Shown one piece after another: positions 36,501 through 46,901 of a stretch of DNA of 64,000 nt. The position numbers were made by a program, and so were the translations under genes. Under the pieces are notes generated by a model. The model ran no database searches. It saw only the letters and a program-made list of their open reading frames with translations, and was not told where the DNA came from. How positions within the stretch are numbered: position 1 is the first letter of the stretch; each line of letters opens with the position of its first letter. The DNA comes from Delphinella strobiligena (taxonomy: Eukaryota > Ascomycota > Dothideomycetes > Dothideales > Dothioraceae): the NCBI GenBank assembly GCA_009982845.1, contig JAADKB010000001.1:310001-374000 (forward strand). Reading direction: 5' to 3'.

Positions 36501-38854
36501 GGGCTGTGGTAATGACCTGCTTGCCGGTCCACATGGGTCGTGGCTTCATGATGGCCGGGGGTACAGTGAGAAGTCTGTCGGAAGTGGTGTGGTTGTTCTC
36601 GGGTCTGAGACCGGCGTAGACGAGTTGCTGGTAGTCTTCACGGTTGAAGAAGGTATCTCTGTTTGTGATCCAGACACCCATGGAGATGTGGTCCTGAATC
36701 AGACCACGCAGAGGTTTGCCAGCAGTGCCTGCGAGGTATTGGTGATCAGTATCGGCGATGCCAACAGCCTCGGCTCTGGCGAGTTCGTTCTGTGGGAAAT
36801 GCATGTTCATCTCGTCACCGTCGAAATCGGCGTTGTAAGTGTTACAGTTGGCGTAGTGCATACGAAGGGTCTTCTCTCCCGGCAGAACGCGAGCTCTGTG
36901 ACACATCATTGAAGGCTTGTGAAGGGTGGGCTGTCTGTTCATGATGACAATGTCACCATTGTTCAGATGGCGGTGCACCTTCTTGACCTTTGCCCCGTTG
37001 ACGTTGACGCTTGAAGGTGCTTGAAGCTGGTTGGCCAAAGCTGTGCGCTCTTCCCTGTTCTTGATCTGAAGGTTGATGACTTGGCCGTTCTCGTTCTCAA
37101 TGGCAACAGCACCGGGCCAGATGTTGGGGCCGTTGATGACGGCAGCTCTGAGCTCATCAAAGTTGTGATCGTTGACGGGCTCGGGGTATGTGAGCTTGAG
37201 GGCGAAGACGGGCGGCACACCAATCTCGTTGGTCTCGATGTTGGGATCGGGAGAAATGACGGTACGGGCAGCAAAGTTGACACGCTTGCCCATCATGTTC
37301 TTTCTGAAGAGACCTTCCTTCTTTTCGAGACGCTGCTTGATACCATCCTCGTTTCTCTTGCCAGCACCACCTTGAACAGGGTTGCGGTCCTTGTCGAGTA
37401 AAGAATTGACGGCGTCTTGGAGACGAACCCAGGCGTCCTGGAAGTCGGCGTAGCTGCGTGCTCGTCGGCCGGTTTCGGTGATGGTGATGCCGTTGAGTTC
37501 CTTGTGGATCTGGCCCATGAGGTCGCATGTGTTGAGGATGTTCTTGTAAAGGGAGTTCTCCTGGGCTTCGGCAATCTCATCGGCTCCGGTCCTTGCCTCT
37601 GGGCGGTATCTGTTTGGTGGAACAATGAGATCCTTGAGGAAAAACATGTCGGCGCTGAGTGGAGCGCCTCTTCTCGACTTTGAGCGGGGGCTGTAGACGT
37701 GACCCAGAATCTCAGCCTCTTGCTCGAAAAGTTGGACAAGCGCGGCATGGACTTGGCCGGCGTTGATGTAGCCTTGCTCAGACTCGGCCTTTTTCTTTCC
37801 CATGGTCGTCATGCTCGAGCTGGCATCCGTCTCGACGGCGTTTCCTCCAGCGACGTCGTGTTCAATGTCCAACATTTCAATGTCGTCGCCTTCGCCCTCG
37901 GACTCGGCAGGAGAGTCTTCCATGTCGGCGATGCCCTCATCCTGTTCGAGACCCTTCTTCTTGTTGGCTGCAGCCTCTGCGTCCCTCCTCTTCTTCATTA
38001 TGAGGAGCGGGTCTTGGGCTTTGAAACCTCCCTGGACCATTGCAACCCTGTCCTTTTCGGAGAGAGGCTTCCTGAAGATCTTGACGAAACGATCCTTGCG
38101 GTACGAAGGAGAGATGCCACCACAGTTTCCGCACTTCTTGCCCTTGGTGATGCTATAGAGGAAGTCCTTGACAACGGCTTTCCTCTCGTTTGCCACAGCT
38201 TCGATCTTTGCGTCCTCCCAGTCAACACGCTTCTTGCTGAAGCCAGCCTCCTTGATGGCCTTTTTGACAAATGCATTCCTGCGCGCGATGATATCCTTGG
38301 TATCCTGGTCATTCTCGGACTCGGAATCATCGTTGTCGTTGTCTGCCTTGGCGACAATGTCCTTTGATTGGGGAGCGATGTGGATGTCGTCGACGTCGTA
38401 GCATTCCTTGATCAGACCGTACTTGATGAGGGCGAGCTTGCAGCTGTAACGGTTCGCTTCTGCGCGCGACATCTTGAGCTTGTGGCAATAGACACATTTG
38501 GCGCGCAGAAGACGAAGACATTGGTCCATGAAGGTGGGATTGTAGACGTGGACGGGGAGCTCAATGTGGCCACAATGACCGGGACAACCAAACTTGAGGT
38601 TACATGTGGAGCATCTGCGACAGATCAATCAGTACGCTACGCGGGCTTGGAATGGCTGCATCAACGACTCACGAGTTGTCGCCGAATTGACCAAGCGCAG
38701 CATCGTATAGACCACCGGGTACGACGTTCAAAAGAGTATCAAAGGTTGTAGGATTGGTGATTCTCTTCACAGAGAGAGCTTTTATCTCTTCAGAAGCGAG
38801 AAAGCCGAACTCGACACCGGAGATTCCGGACGAGACGGGGAGTGAAGTATTCAT
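33550..38854 (-). CDS. RPA190: RNA polymerase I largest subunit (A190)
   Basis: Two exons (38854-38673, 38614-33550) around a 58-nt intron (GTGAGT..GCAG) give 1748 residues. It is the catalytic subunit that, with A135, makes pre-rRNA in the nucleolus. The clamp zinc site is visible as CSTCNLKFGCPGHCGH right after the intron, and a second CVYC pair follows. The metal-A motif NADFDGDEM is near residue 650. The bridge helix and trigger-loop region follow (MAGREGLIDTAVKT, EPSTQMTLNTFHLAG). Pol I character shows in the long acidic, Asp/Glu/Ser-rich insertion near the C-terminus (the DDDSDNEGDDD region at 34400-34600) and in the overall length. The start MNTSLPVSSGISGVEFGFLA matches the Pol I type N-terminus. 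It is divergent from PRP3. Confidence 0.96.
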
Positions 38855-39397
38855 TGTGGAGATGCGACGTCAAGCACCGGTTCACAGCTTGTCGAATCGC
38901 AATATGGTTTCAGGCAGAATGACGCCTGGATGATTGATGGGCATGTCTGGAAACTTTTCTCAAGGCCATCTGGAGAAGTTGACGATTAAGCTTTCTCTAG
39001 CTCTATTTCGGTGCTCGGAGAAACCCGTCCTCCGGCAAAGTCCGAGAGCCCTGACAGTGACAACATTTCCACGCCCAAGGGGGGTCTCCAAGACCACAGG
39101 CAGGCACGACAGGGCAAGGTGAATGAAGCTTGAGGTGACGGAGAGCAGGTTGCAGCTGCGGTGACTTTTACGAGTGTGCACCAATTAATATCAAGTTTCT
39201 TGTCCATAACAGCCACTTCTTTTCCTTATGAGTGTATGCCCTCAACCTCTTGCGCACCTTCCTGAAAACTCACTTGGCAGGGAACAAGCCATCGCGCGTC
39301 AACAAGTCTCACACGACCAACCTCGATTCCTCTTCGGCCACAAACACACTCGACACACTCGACACACTCGATACACTCGATACACTCAATACACGAT
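38855..39397. promoter_or_regulatory. Shared divergent promoter, RPA190 / PRP3
   Basis: 543 bp lie between two head-to-head start codons. The PRP3 side carries a 9-bp repeat in the leader (39346-39390). No TATA box is evident. The arrangement permits co-expression of rRNA transcription and splicing genes. Confidence 0.55.
39346..39390 (+). repeat. 9-bp tandem repeat in the PRP3 leader
   Basis: There are five copies of acactcga(c/t), the last reading acactcaat. The array ends only 7 bases before the PRP3 ATG, so it is almost surely transcribed as 5' UTR. It contains no ATG on the sense strand. Confidence 0.85.
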
Positions 39398-41311
39398 ATG
39401 AGCACGCCAGGAAAGCGGCCATTTCCGAGCGATGGCGCCGAGAATGGAGACTCAAAGCGCGCTCGCTCAATAAATGGATCGCCAGCACCCGCAGGAAACG
39501 ATGATATCGAGAGGAAGAAGAGAGAGGCGGCCGAGCGCATTGCTGCCATCAAGGCCAGGATGGGCAATCTTGGACAGCCAGCTGCCGCAACTCCTGCACC
39601 TCCTGCACCTCCTGCAGCCCCAGCGAACCCTACAGCCCTCTCGGCTGCCGAAAGGATAGCGGGCATGAAAGCAAGGATGAACGGTCAAGCAGCACCACCT
39701 CCAGCAGCAGGTACGGGAGATGACAAGCAGGCCGCCATGCAGGCAAGAATCGCTGCCATGAAAGCAAAGCTACGCCCCGCTTCTGGAGCCGCCACGCCCT
39801 CCCCGCCTCCACCCACTTCGGATATCGCCGAAAAGATAGCCGCTGCAAAGGCAAAGGCTCTGGAGTTCGCTCAGCAAAGACAGGCGCAACAAAAAGAGCC
39901 TGCACAACGAGAGTCGCAGCAGAGATGGCCCAACCGCGCTCCTACTCCTCCACTGCGAGAAGATACCACGGTGAAATCAAGAGGTGGATTGAACGTCGGT
40001 ATACATCCCTCTTTGCTCCAGCAACCAAGCGCAATATCAGGAAGAGGCCCCTCAAAGGGCAAAGGAAGAGAGGACCCGTCCAAGCCAAGATCAAATCCAT
40101 ACCTCGCCGATGATGCTGTTCCATCAGAAGTCGGCGCTGCGAGAAAGGCTGACCCCTCTTATGATCCTTCCCTCACCACTTCGTCAACCGCCGGAAAGGC
40201 TCGCAAGTCGCGTCAGCTACTCTTCAACCAAAAGGGTAAGTTCATCGCCCAGGCCAATGCTCTGCGTCAGCAAGAAAGGTTGGAGGAAATGCGCCTGCGC
40301 ATGCAGGAAGAGTCGAGAAAGAAGGCTATCGAAGAAGCCACGGAAAAGTCATATCTGGTTCCTGCTCCTCCAGAGATTGAATGGTGGGATGAAGCTCTCG
40401 TGGTGAACCCCACCTACGACGCTCTCGATATCGAAAACCCAGCTACAATGAATTTCGATGTCATCACCGCATACGTTCAGCACCCCGTTCTCCTCGCCGC
40501 GCCACAAGAATCACACATGCCAGCCCCCAAACCCATGTTCCTGACCAAGGAGGAGCAAAAGAAGGTCCGCCGACAACGTCGTATGGCCGATCATAAGGAA
40601 GAGCAAGCCAAGATTCGCCTGGGTCTGAAAGCTCCACCACCACCCAAGGTCAAGAAATCAAACCTCATGCGCGTACTCGGTCAAGAAGCAGTCAAGGATC
40701 CGACAGCCGTCGAAGCACGCGTGAACCGCGAAATCGCCCAACGTGCCGCTGACCACGAAGCCACCAACGAAGAGCGCGCCCTCACAAAGGAACAGCGAGC
40801 CGAGAAGCTTGCTCAACAACAAGAGGCCGATGCTGCAAAGGGTGTTTACGTCTGTGTCTTCCGCATAGACAACCTCAGCTACGGCAAACATCGCTTCCAG
40901 ATTTCAAAGAATGCAGAGCAGAACAGCCTCACTGGCATGACTATCTTCAACCCGAAGATGAACCTAGTCATTGTAGAGGGAGGTATTCACTCTATCAACG
41001 CCTACAAAAAGCTCATGCTCAACCGTATCCGCTGGACCGAAAACGCCATGCCCGTCGGTGTACGTGAGGGCAACAGGGAGGCCGAGGCCGAGTGGTTAAA
41101 AGCCACCGACGGAAGAGGTGTCTTGAAAGATCTGGGCGGCAACAGGTGTCAGCTGGTCTTTGAGGGCGAAGAGAGGGAGAAGATGTTCAAGAGATGGTTC
41201 CCTTATAGGTTATGCGAAACTGATGGCGAGGCCAAGGATATGCTCAGCCGCTACAAGATGGAGAACATGTGGACCCTTGCTCAGAGTATGGGTGCCGATG
41301 TTTGGGCTTAA
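39398..41311 (+). CDS. PRP3: PRP3, U4/U6 snRNP splicing factor
   Basis: A single exon of 637 residues. The N-terminal 250 residues are Ala/Pro/Arg-rich and contain three copies of an AAERIAAIKARM-like helix (near residues 45, 87 and 110). The PRP3 domain follows, with NPTYDALDIENPATMNFDVITAYVQHP near 345, the basic MFLTKEEQKKVRRQRRMADHKEEQ block and KKSNLMRVLGQEAVKDPTAVE. The C-terminal DUF1115-type domain (ANNPKMNLVIVEGG-like, then YKKLMLNRIRW) closes the protein. In the spliceosome Prp3 binds U4/U6 RNA and bridges it to U5 in the tri-snRNP. The ATG at 39398 is the first in frame after the leader repeat. No introns are needed. Confidence 0.95.
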   Translation: MSTPGKRPFPSDGAENGDSKRARSINGSPAPAGNDDIERKKREAAERIAAIKARMGNLGQPAAATPAPPAPPAAPANPTALSAAERIAGMKARMNGQAAPPPAAGTGDDKQAAMQARIAAMKAKLRPASGAATPSPPPPTSDIAEKIAAAKAKALEFAQQRQAQQKEPAQRESQQRWPNRAPTPPLREDTTVKSRGGLNVGIHPSLLQQPSAISGRGPSKGKGREDPSKPRSNPYLADDAVPSEVGAARKADPSYDPSLTTSSTAGKARKSRQLLFNQKGKFIAQANALRQQERLEEMRLRMQEESRKKAIEEATEKSYLVPAPPEIEWWDEALVVNPTYDALDIENPATMNFDVITAYVQHPVLLAAPQESHMPAPKPMFLTKEEQKKVRRQRRMADHKEEQAKIRLGLKAPPPPKVKKSNLMRVLGQEAVKDPTAVEARVNREIAQRAADHEATNEERALTKEQRAEKLAQQQEADAAKGVYVCVFRIDNLSYGKHRFQISKNAEQNSLTGMTIFNPKMNLVIVEGGIHSINAYKKLMLNRIRWTENAMPVGVREGNREAEAEWLKATDGRGVLKDLGGNRCQLVFEGEEREKMFKRWFPYRLCETDGEAKDMLSRYKMENMWTLAQSMGADVWA

Positions 41312-41498
41312 GCAAACATAAGAACACATCCCAGGATGGAAGCCAGAAGATTCTGCGTTGAGCATGAGATAGACTCGAGCCAGACGGCCTTTTTTCCTCA
41401 TGACTACTAATTATGAAACATGATACCATTCCACAAAGCCAATTGGTCTGCTCGCTGATCCGTCCCCCTTTCTCAATTTCTTCTTTTTCCTTCTTGAT

Positions 41499-42659
41499 TC
41501 AAACGTAGACATATTCGACAACGCAGCCATCATCGTCAGAGGTAGCAGCGCTAGTGGTAGTCATGGCTGCCCCGGTGGTAGAAGAGCTGACAGTAGCGGT
41601 AGTGGCCACAACGATAGAGCTGCTAGATGCAACAGAGCTTGAACTGACAAGTGTCTGCAGCGTAGTCGGTGCTACGGAAGAGGAAGTCGCAACAGCAGCA
41701 GCGGCGGCGGTAGTGATGGCAGAAGACGAAGCAGAGGTAGCCCCTGCGGCAGCAGCAGAAGACACGACCACAGCCGAGGAAGTAGCAGTCGAAGAAGCCA
41801 CACCCGCCGAAGCAGCAACAGCAGACGACGAAGAACCCCCCGAAGAAGCCGCACCAGGTCCAGAAACCTCCAGCGTAACATCCCCACTCTCAACATAAAC
41901 ACCCGAGAAATAAAAGTCCTCGGCCCCAAAATCAGCAGTACCATCCTCCCCAGCCAATCTCAGCACACCCAAATGCCAATCCGCCCCATCCGAACTCGCA
42001 CTCGCCGTAAACGGTCCAGCCACAAGAACCAAGTCCTCCGCGCCAGTGGAATGATAAAACTCGACCGTATCAGCCTCGAAATCAATGCCGTACGCGATAT
42101 TATGCCAGACTCCCGCCGTCCAATCACTGATATTCCATTGCGATTCCGAATTCACCATCCAGTACAGTGCATTACTGCTGCTCTCCGCCGAGCCCGACAG
42201 CAGTCCTGATTTCATTTCCGTGAAGTGCGATTCGAAAAACGCGATCTGGTGTTCTTCCCCCGTGCTAGGCGGATTCGTCACCGTATGCTGCATGCTGAAA
42301 TGATAATATACCTTCCCTTTGTTGATAGCGGCCGAGGTCTGAGGGATGAGTTCGGTACGCCGCATGGTCTGCCCATTCCAGTAGCTGGTATCGTCGAGTG
42401 TGATTTTCACTCCCTCGGCGCTGCCGGTGTCGGCGGGGTTTTTGTTCGCGCCCGAAATGTCGAGGTATGAGGTCGTGTTTTCGCTGCCGTGGATGTAGTA
42501 TTGGTACGAGCCTATCTGGTTGCTCCATGACCAGTCCTCGATTTCTGAGAGGGTGGAGGCGTTGAAGCGGCCGTCCCAGAGGATTGTAGCGGTCGCGGTC
42601 GCTGTGGATAGGGTTGTTAAGCTTGCTAGAGCAGAGGCTAGGATGGTGCGTCTGAACAT
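41499..42659 (-). CDS. Secreted GH131-type beta-glucanase with Ser/Ala-rich tail
   Basis: A single exon of 386 residues. A signal peptide (MFRRTILASALASLTTLSTATATA) is followed by a domain of about 240 residues that reads as glycoside hydrolase family 131: LWDGRFN, DWSWSNQIGSYQYYIHG, ADTGSAEGVKITLDD, YWNGQTMRRTELIPQT, KGKVYYHFSMQ, EHQIAFFESHF and DWHLGVLRL. GH131 enzymes are fungal, bind broad beta-glucans, and act on beta-1,3/1,6 and beta-1,4 links outside the cell. After about residue 270 there is a low-complexity Ser/Ala/Thr/Val tail, probably O-glycosylated. It ends in DDDGCVVEYVYV with no GPI-type hydrophobic end and no CBM1. A TATA-like element lies 66-76 bp upstream. Confidence 0.92.
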   Translation of the reverse strand: MFRRTILASALASLTTLSTATATATILWDGRFNASTLSEIEDWSWSNQIGSYQYYIHGSENTTSYLDISGANKNPADTGSAEGVKITLDDTSYWNGQTMRRTELIPQTSAAINKGKVYYHFSMQHTVTNPPSTGEEHQIAFFESHFTEMKSGLLSGSAESSSNALYWMVNSESQWNISDWTAGVWHNIAYGIDFEADTVEFYHSTGAEDLVLVAGPFTASASSDGADWHLGVLRLAGEDGTADFGAEDFYFSGVYVESGDVTLEVSGPGAASSGGSSSSAVAASAGVASSTATSSAVVVSSAAAAGATSASSSAITTAAAAAVATSSSVAPTTLQTLVSSSSVASSSSIVVATTATVSSSTTGAAMTTTSAATSDDDGCVVEYVYV

Positions 42660-42724
42660 TTTCGGAAGTTTCTTTTTACTTTTTTTGTTTTTCTGTGTTT
42701 TGCAAGAAGGTGCAAAGTGTGGTG

Positions 42725-42735
42725 GCTATATAAAG
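42725..42735 (-). promoter_or_regulatory. TATA-like box of the GH131 gene
   Basis: On the minus strand it reads ctttatatagc, about 70 bp before the start codon at 42659. That is a plausible distance for a short fungal leader. It is predicted from sequence only. Confidence 0.5.
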
Positions 42736-42778
42736 AATGGATGTTCGCGAGATCAACTCTGCGAAGTACCTTGGTAGA

Positions 42779-42820
42779 AATGAATGAATGAATGAATGAA
42801 TGACTGAATGAATGAATGAA
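42779..42820 (+). repeat. (TGAA)n microsatellite
   Basis: About ten tetranucleotide units, with one interruption (tgac) near 42803. It lies just upstream of the GH131 TATA-like box. Confidence 0.9.
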
Positions 42821-43874
42821 CGATTGAATCAAAACCGCAAGAGAATCGAAGCGTGTCGGAAACGAAGAAGACCTTTACTTCATGGCCGAAGCACTGCTTA
42901 TACGTTAGCTGAGAGAAGATCTCGTCTACATCTCACAACGAGACTTTACACGAGATGAAGGACCGTGACTCCTGTACCTTAGCGAGGAAGATATGAGACG
43001 GAGTGGAGTGGATCGCTCGCCCAGTCTTGGTCTAGCGCTTTGTGTCATATATATAGTGAATCCTGAAACGAATTAAACAGGATCGGATATTTACCTCACT
43101 CTTCACACAACTGATGAAGTTGTCTTTGCTCGTACTACCCATCCAGTTTGTTGTATCAGATCAGACATGTTTGAATCGTTTTCTGCTGATGCCTGATTAG
43201 AGCTCGATAACACTGACGAATGGTTTGTGGATAGTCGGGGATTAATACTGACAGTTCTAGTACTTTACCTGCGGTGCCTTACCTTACCCTACCTAAGCCA
43301 AGACACCTTACACGAGAGCCCGAGAGCAAAGCACCCGACGCCAAGCCCCGCTTTGAGCGTTTGGTTACATGCCCTGGGTTCGCCAAAACCTGAAACAGCT
43401 CTCGAGATGCCTTTAGAGATGGAAAAGTCTTGGACGGTAGGATGAAATTGTGGCTGCGAAGCAAGGATAATACACTCGGCTGGAGTAAAGGGTCACCTTG
43501 TCTACTTTGAGGGTGATTTGTGGTTTGGGTATCATGCTTTGGTATTGCACCTCTGGAGCATGATATCAAGACACTACCAGATCTCTCAAGCAAAGCACCT
43601 TGTCAAGCAATGGTGAATCTGTCACACTGCCGAGCTAGGCTAGGTTGGGAGCTTTATGGTATAGCGAGAGAAGGATTCATGTGCATGGCTGCATTCAATC
43701 ATGTATACCTTACGCACCTTTCTCTTTCCAAATGGTACAAAAGGACGAGTGAATACTTGGCATAGATACCTTGAATGATCAGCCATCAATCGTCTCTCAC
43801 CCCTAGTAAATACCATCCCAAGTAGTCCGAGCACCGCCACCAGTCGGAAGATTCATTCGCGCCGGGATTTCCTT

Positions 43875-46527
43875 CTAAGAGGCCGATAACTCCATCAAGT
43901 CTTCATCGTCAACGCCTCCAAATTCGTCCTGCTCCAGCCCGTTTGCCTCCCGCATAACTTGATCTCCACTAATACCCCCCGAGCCGCCCTCGAGTCTGGC
44001 CTCGCGATCTTTCTCCGCATCGAGTTTGGCCTGATGCTTCATGAGATCCTCATAGCTCCACGTACTCACGCCTTCCTGAAGCTTGAGCGGGAAGGGCTTG
44101 GCCATGAGTTTCAAGAATCTCTTGGCTGCAGCAACGGCCTGATCGACAGACATATTCGAATCTCCCTCCATGAGCGCCGCGTTGATCCATTTGGGCAATT
44201 GCGCTCTCTTCTTTCCGAAACGTCGATCCGCCAGAACCATGACACCGTAATCGTCTTTGCCTCTCAGTACACGTCCAAGACATTGCGCTGCGTGCCTCAT
44301 GGCATCGAATGACAAAAAGTCGTTTTCGCGGATGCGGTAAGTTTCGCGGAGAAATTCAAGACGAGCTTTCAAGATACGCGACTCGGTGTATTGGAAAGGT
44401 ACACCTATGCATAGCACGGTACGGCCATAGTGGTGGTCGAAATCAATACCCTCACTTACTTTTCCACGAGCGACGCAGAGGAGGACAGCGCCGCGTCCAT
44501 TTGTGCAGGCCGTGCGGTACGTCTCCAATGCCAAAGACGTCTCTTGCGCATCGGGAGTCTCGACGAGGATGAGCTTGCTTTTCCAGACACTGTCGAGGAT
44601 GCCCATGCCTTGCCACATAGAGATGATACTTTCCATGTAGAGATATGAAGGGAAGAAGACGACGACGCCATCAGGTGTTATCTTGCAAAATTCGATCAGG
44701 AGATTGCCGTAATTGCGGACGACAGATGGATCGTTACGGATTTGGAAAGAGGAGGAAATACTGCCTTGGTCGCTGCCGCGGGTTACCACCATAGGAAGGA
44801 AGGATCGCCGAGCTAGTGTCATGGAGTAGGATTCTTGTACCACTGTATTGAAGCCTAGCATTTTTGGATACATTTCGAGCGGTGATATGGTCCCAGAGGT
44901 GATAATTACCGAGCTGAAGCGGTCAAAGACTGGCTTGATTGCTATCGCCGCATCGAGACATGTGAGATGGAGGATAGGGTTCGGTACCGTGGCCTTGTCA
45001 CTTTCAAATGGTTCGAGGATGAGAAGGAAGCCAGTGTCGTACGTTGCCGCGAGGGTGGCAAAAGAGGCGACCTGCTGCAAAGGCTGGTAGTCTTCGATGT
45101 TGGTGAGCTCTAGTGTGCGGACGAGAGATGTCAATCGTTCAGCGCAAAAGCGGAGGGGTTTTCGTTCGATGAATGTAAGTTCTTTGAGATGTTGGAGAAA
45201 GGATGGTGGGGTCTCGGAGATGACGTGCAAGACCTTCATGCGTGTCTTGAGGTATTCGATGAAGCGAATCAAGAATGCCACGAAATGTTCTGCTCGTCGA
45301 ATGTTGCCGGGCACTGCTTCCTTGAGAATGTCATCCGGTAGTGCCGGATTCCGCATGAATGCTCCCTCGTCATTGGCTTCGTCTTGATCTCGTAAGCCCT
45401 GAACCAATTTCGCGTACTCGTCTTGCAACTTTTGTGAGTCTGTGGCTTTCATGTCCTTGATCTTCTGGTTTAAATTTGCGGCACCTCTGCTGGCTCTTCT
45501 AATTGAGTCTTCCGTTAGGTCAATACTTAAAGACTCGATGCAGACGTTGTCGATGTTGTGGGCTTCATCGAAGACAACGATGCAGTCTTTCGAAAGTTCT
45601 TTGGATACTCTGTCGGCGATCTTAGGATCGAGTAGATAATGGTATGAATAGATGATGACGTTGCAGAACGGCATCTGTAAGAGGTCAACTTCGGGTCCAT
45701 TCAAGCTGAAAGGGCAGTCTCTTACCATCCGTCGTGCAGTAAAGTAGGGACACTGCTTCTGTTGCTCTCCGTATCTCAGGATCCCCTCGAAGGTCCAGAC
45801 TCCGGCCGGGATGAGGTTGTGAGGTTCGAGCAGGTCGAGATTCTCGTGATAAACGCAGAGCTCGACATCCTCGCCTTTCTCTTTCTTCTCCTTGACGAAT
45901 CCAGCTGTTAGCGATCGGCATTTGGCGTCCACAACTGTGCCGCTCTTCTCGCGCTTGACCGTTGGATGTAAGCATAGATTCTTTCGCGAAGTTAGACCAA
46001 GTCCACGAAAGTCCTCTTCGAAGCCCAGCTGATCTGTCCGATAGGCCATCAAGTTTTTCAACTCGGCAAGCGCCTTTTCGATCTCGGACATGGTACGTGA
46101 GCAATAGATGAGCTTGCGATGCTCAGGATAGTGTTGTTGATATGCCACAATAAGAGCAAGTAATGTAACTGTTTTGCCAGTACCCGAAGGCATCTCCAGA
46201 ACACAGTGGCCGCCGGCATCAAGAGTGCCTGATTAATTATTAATTCTACGTTAATATTCGTTGCCATGATTTGACCAACGTTTGAGATCGCACATGTAGC
46301 TTGAGGAACACTGTCAGTACTGGCTCTAGTGGGAAAGTATGTCTGTAAAACTCACGCATATTGTTCTGCCATCACAAGTCAGTAAAGCTTCAATACATTC
46401 GCCTCTGTAAATATTACCTGGATAGATTCTGGGATATGGGAAGAGGACCGGCAGGTCACTAATTTCATCAGACTTGTGTTACTTTCAGTGGATTATTCTC
46501 AACCACTCACTCTATGAAGAATTTCAT
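43875..46527 (-). CDS. RAD3: RAD3/XPD (ERCC2), TFIIH 5'-3' DNA helicase
   Basis: Five exons (46527-46511, 46458-46418, 46365-46356, 46299-46280, 46228-43875) give 813 residues. The spliced N-terminus reads MKFFIDDLPVLFPYPRIYPE, then QYAYMCDLKRTLDAGGHCVLEMPSG, as expected for XPD. Introns are 52, 52, 56 and 51 nt, and exon 3 is only 10 nt. Walker A is PSGTGKT near residue 45. The four Fe-S cysteines are CLHP, KCRS, CVYH and QCPY. Motif II is VVFDEAHN near 250 and motif VI is QCLGRVLRGKDDYG. As a TFIIH subunit it opens DNA in nucleotide-excision repair and links core TFIIH to the CAK kinase in transcription. The acidic C-terminus (FGGVDDEDLMELSAS) is ordinary for fungi. Divergent from LTN1. Confidence 0.96.
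46356..46365 (-). other. 10-nt microexon of RAD3
   Basis: The bases aacaatatgc are flanked by an upstream acceptor GGCAG and a downstream donor GTGAGT. With its neighbours it supplies E-Q-Y-A of the invariant YPEQYAYM segment, so skipping it would break the frame in a conserved motif. Confidence 0.85.
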
Positions 46528-46901
46528 TGTTAGTGATGCTACTGTGATGATATTGTGAGAATCTTGGGATAATGTTGTTGTGATGTAGCGATGTTCTTGC
46601 CATGTTATTAATGGTGGTGTTCTGGTCGCCTTCATATGCCAAGATCAGCTAGTTCAAAGTTAAGAGTAAGGTACCTTAAGGAATGGGTAATTCATAAAAG
46701 GTAGTGCGGGTCAGCGAAAGTGACGTAGGTGATTGGCCGAATTATTTAGGTCAGTCTCACTGCGATAGTCATACAATTCCACCCCAACACCTACTCTCAC
46801 CAATATTCACGGCCTCTGGTAGATTTAAATCTGATTTGCGCATTTACCGAGGCGTCGTCTATCACAAGCGAACGTCCCACTTTCCTTTTTGACGACATAT
46901 T
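46528..46901. promoter_or_regulatory. Shared divergent promoter, RAD3 / LTN1
   Basis: 374 bp between start codons. A TGACGTA element (CRE/AP-1-like) lies at 46721-46727, and an inverted CCAAT box (ATTGG) lies at 46732-46736, the type bound by HAP/CBF complexes. Both are motif matches only. Confidence 0.5.

Larger units (their letters stand above)
42660..43874. other. Intergenic between GH131 and RAD3 genes
   Basis: This holds the GH131 promoter, a TGAA microsatellite and the 3' flank of RAD3. No coding frame is convincing. Confidence 0.5.

Noticed and set aside
35707..36912. 401-residue open frame on the + strand
   Set aside because: It is the antisense shadow of RPA190 coding sequence. Codon pattern and conserved motifs are on the minus strand only.
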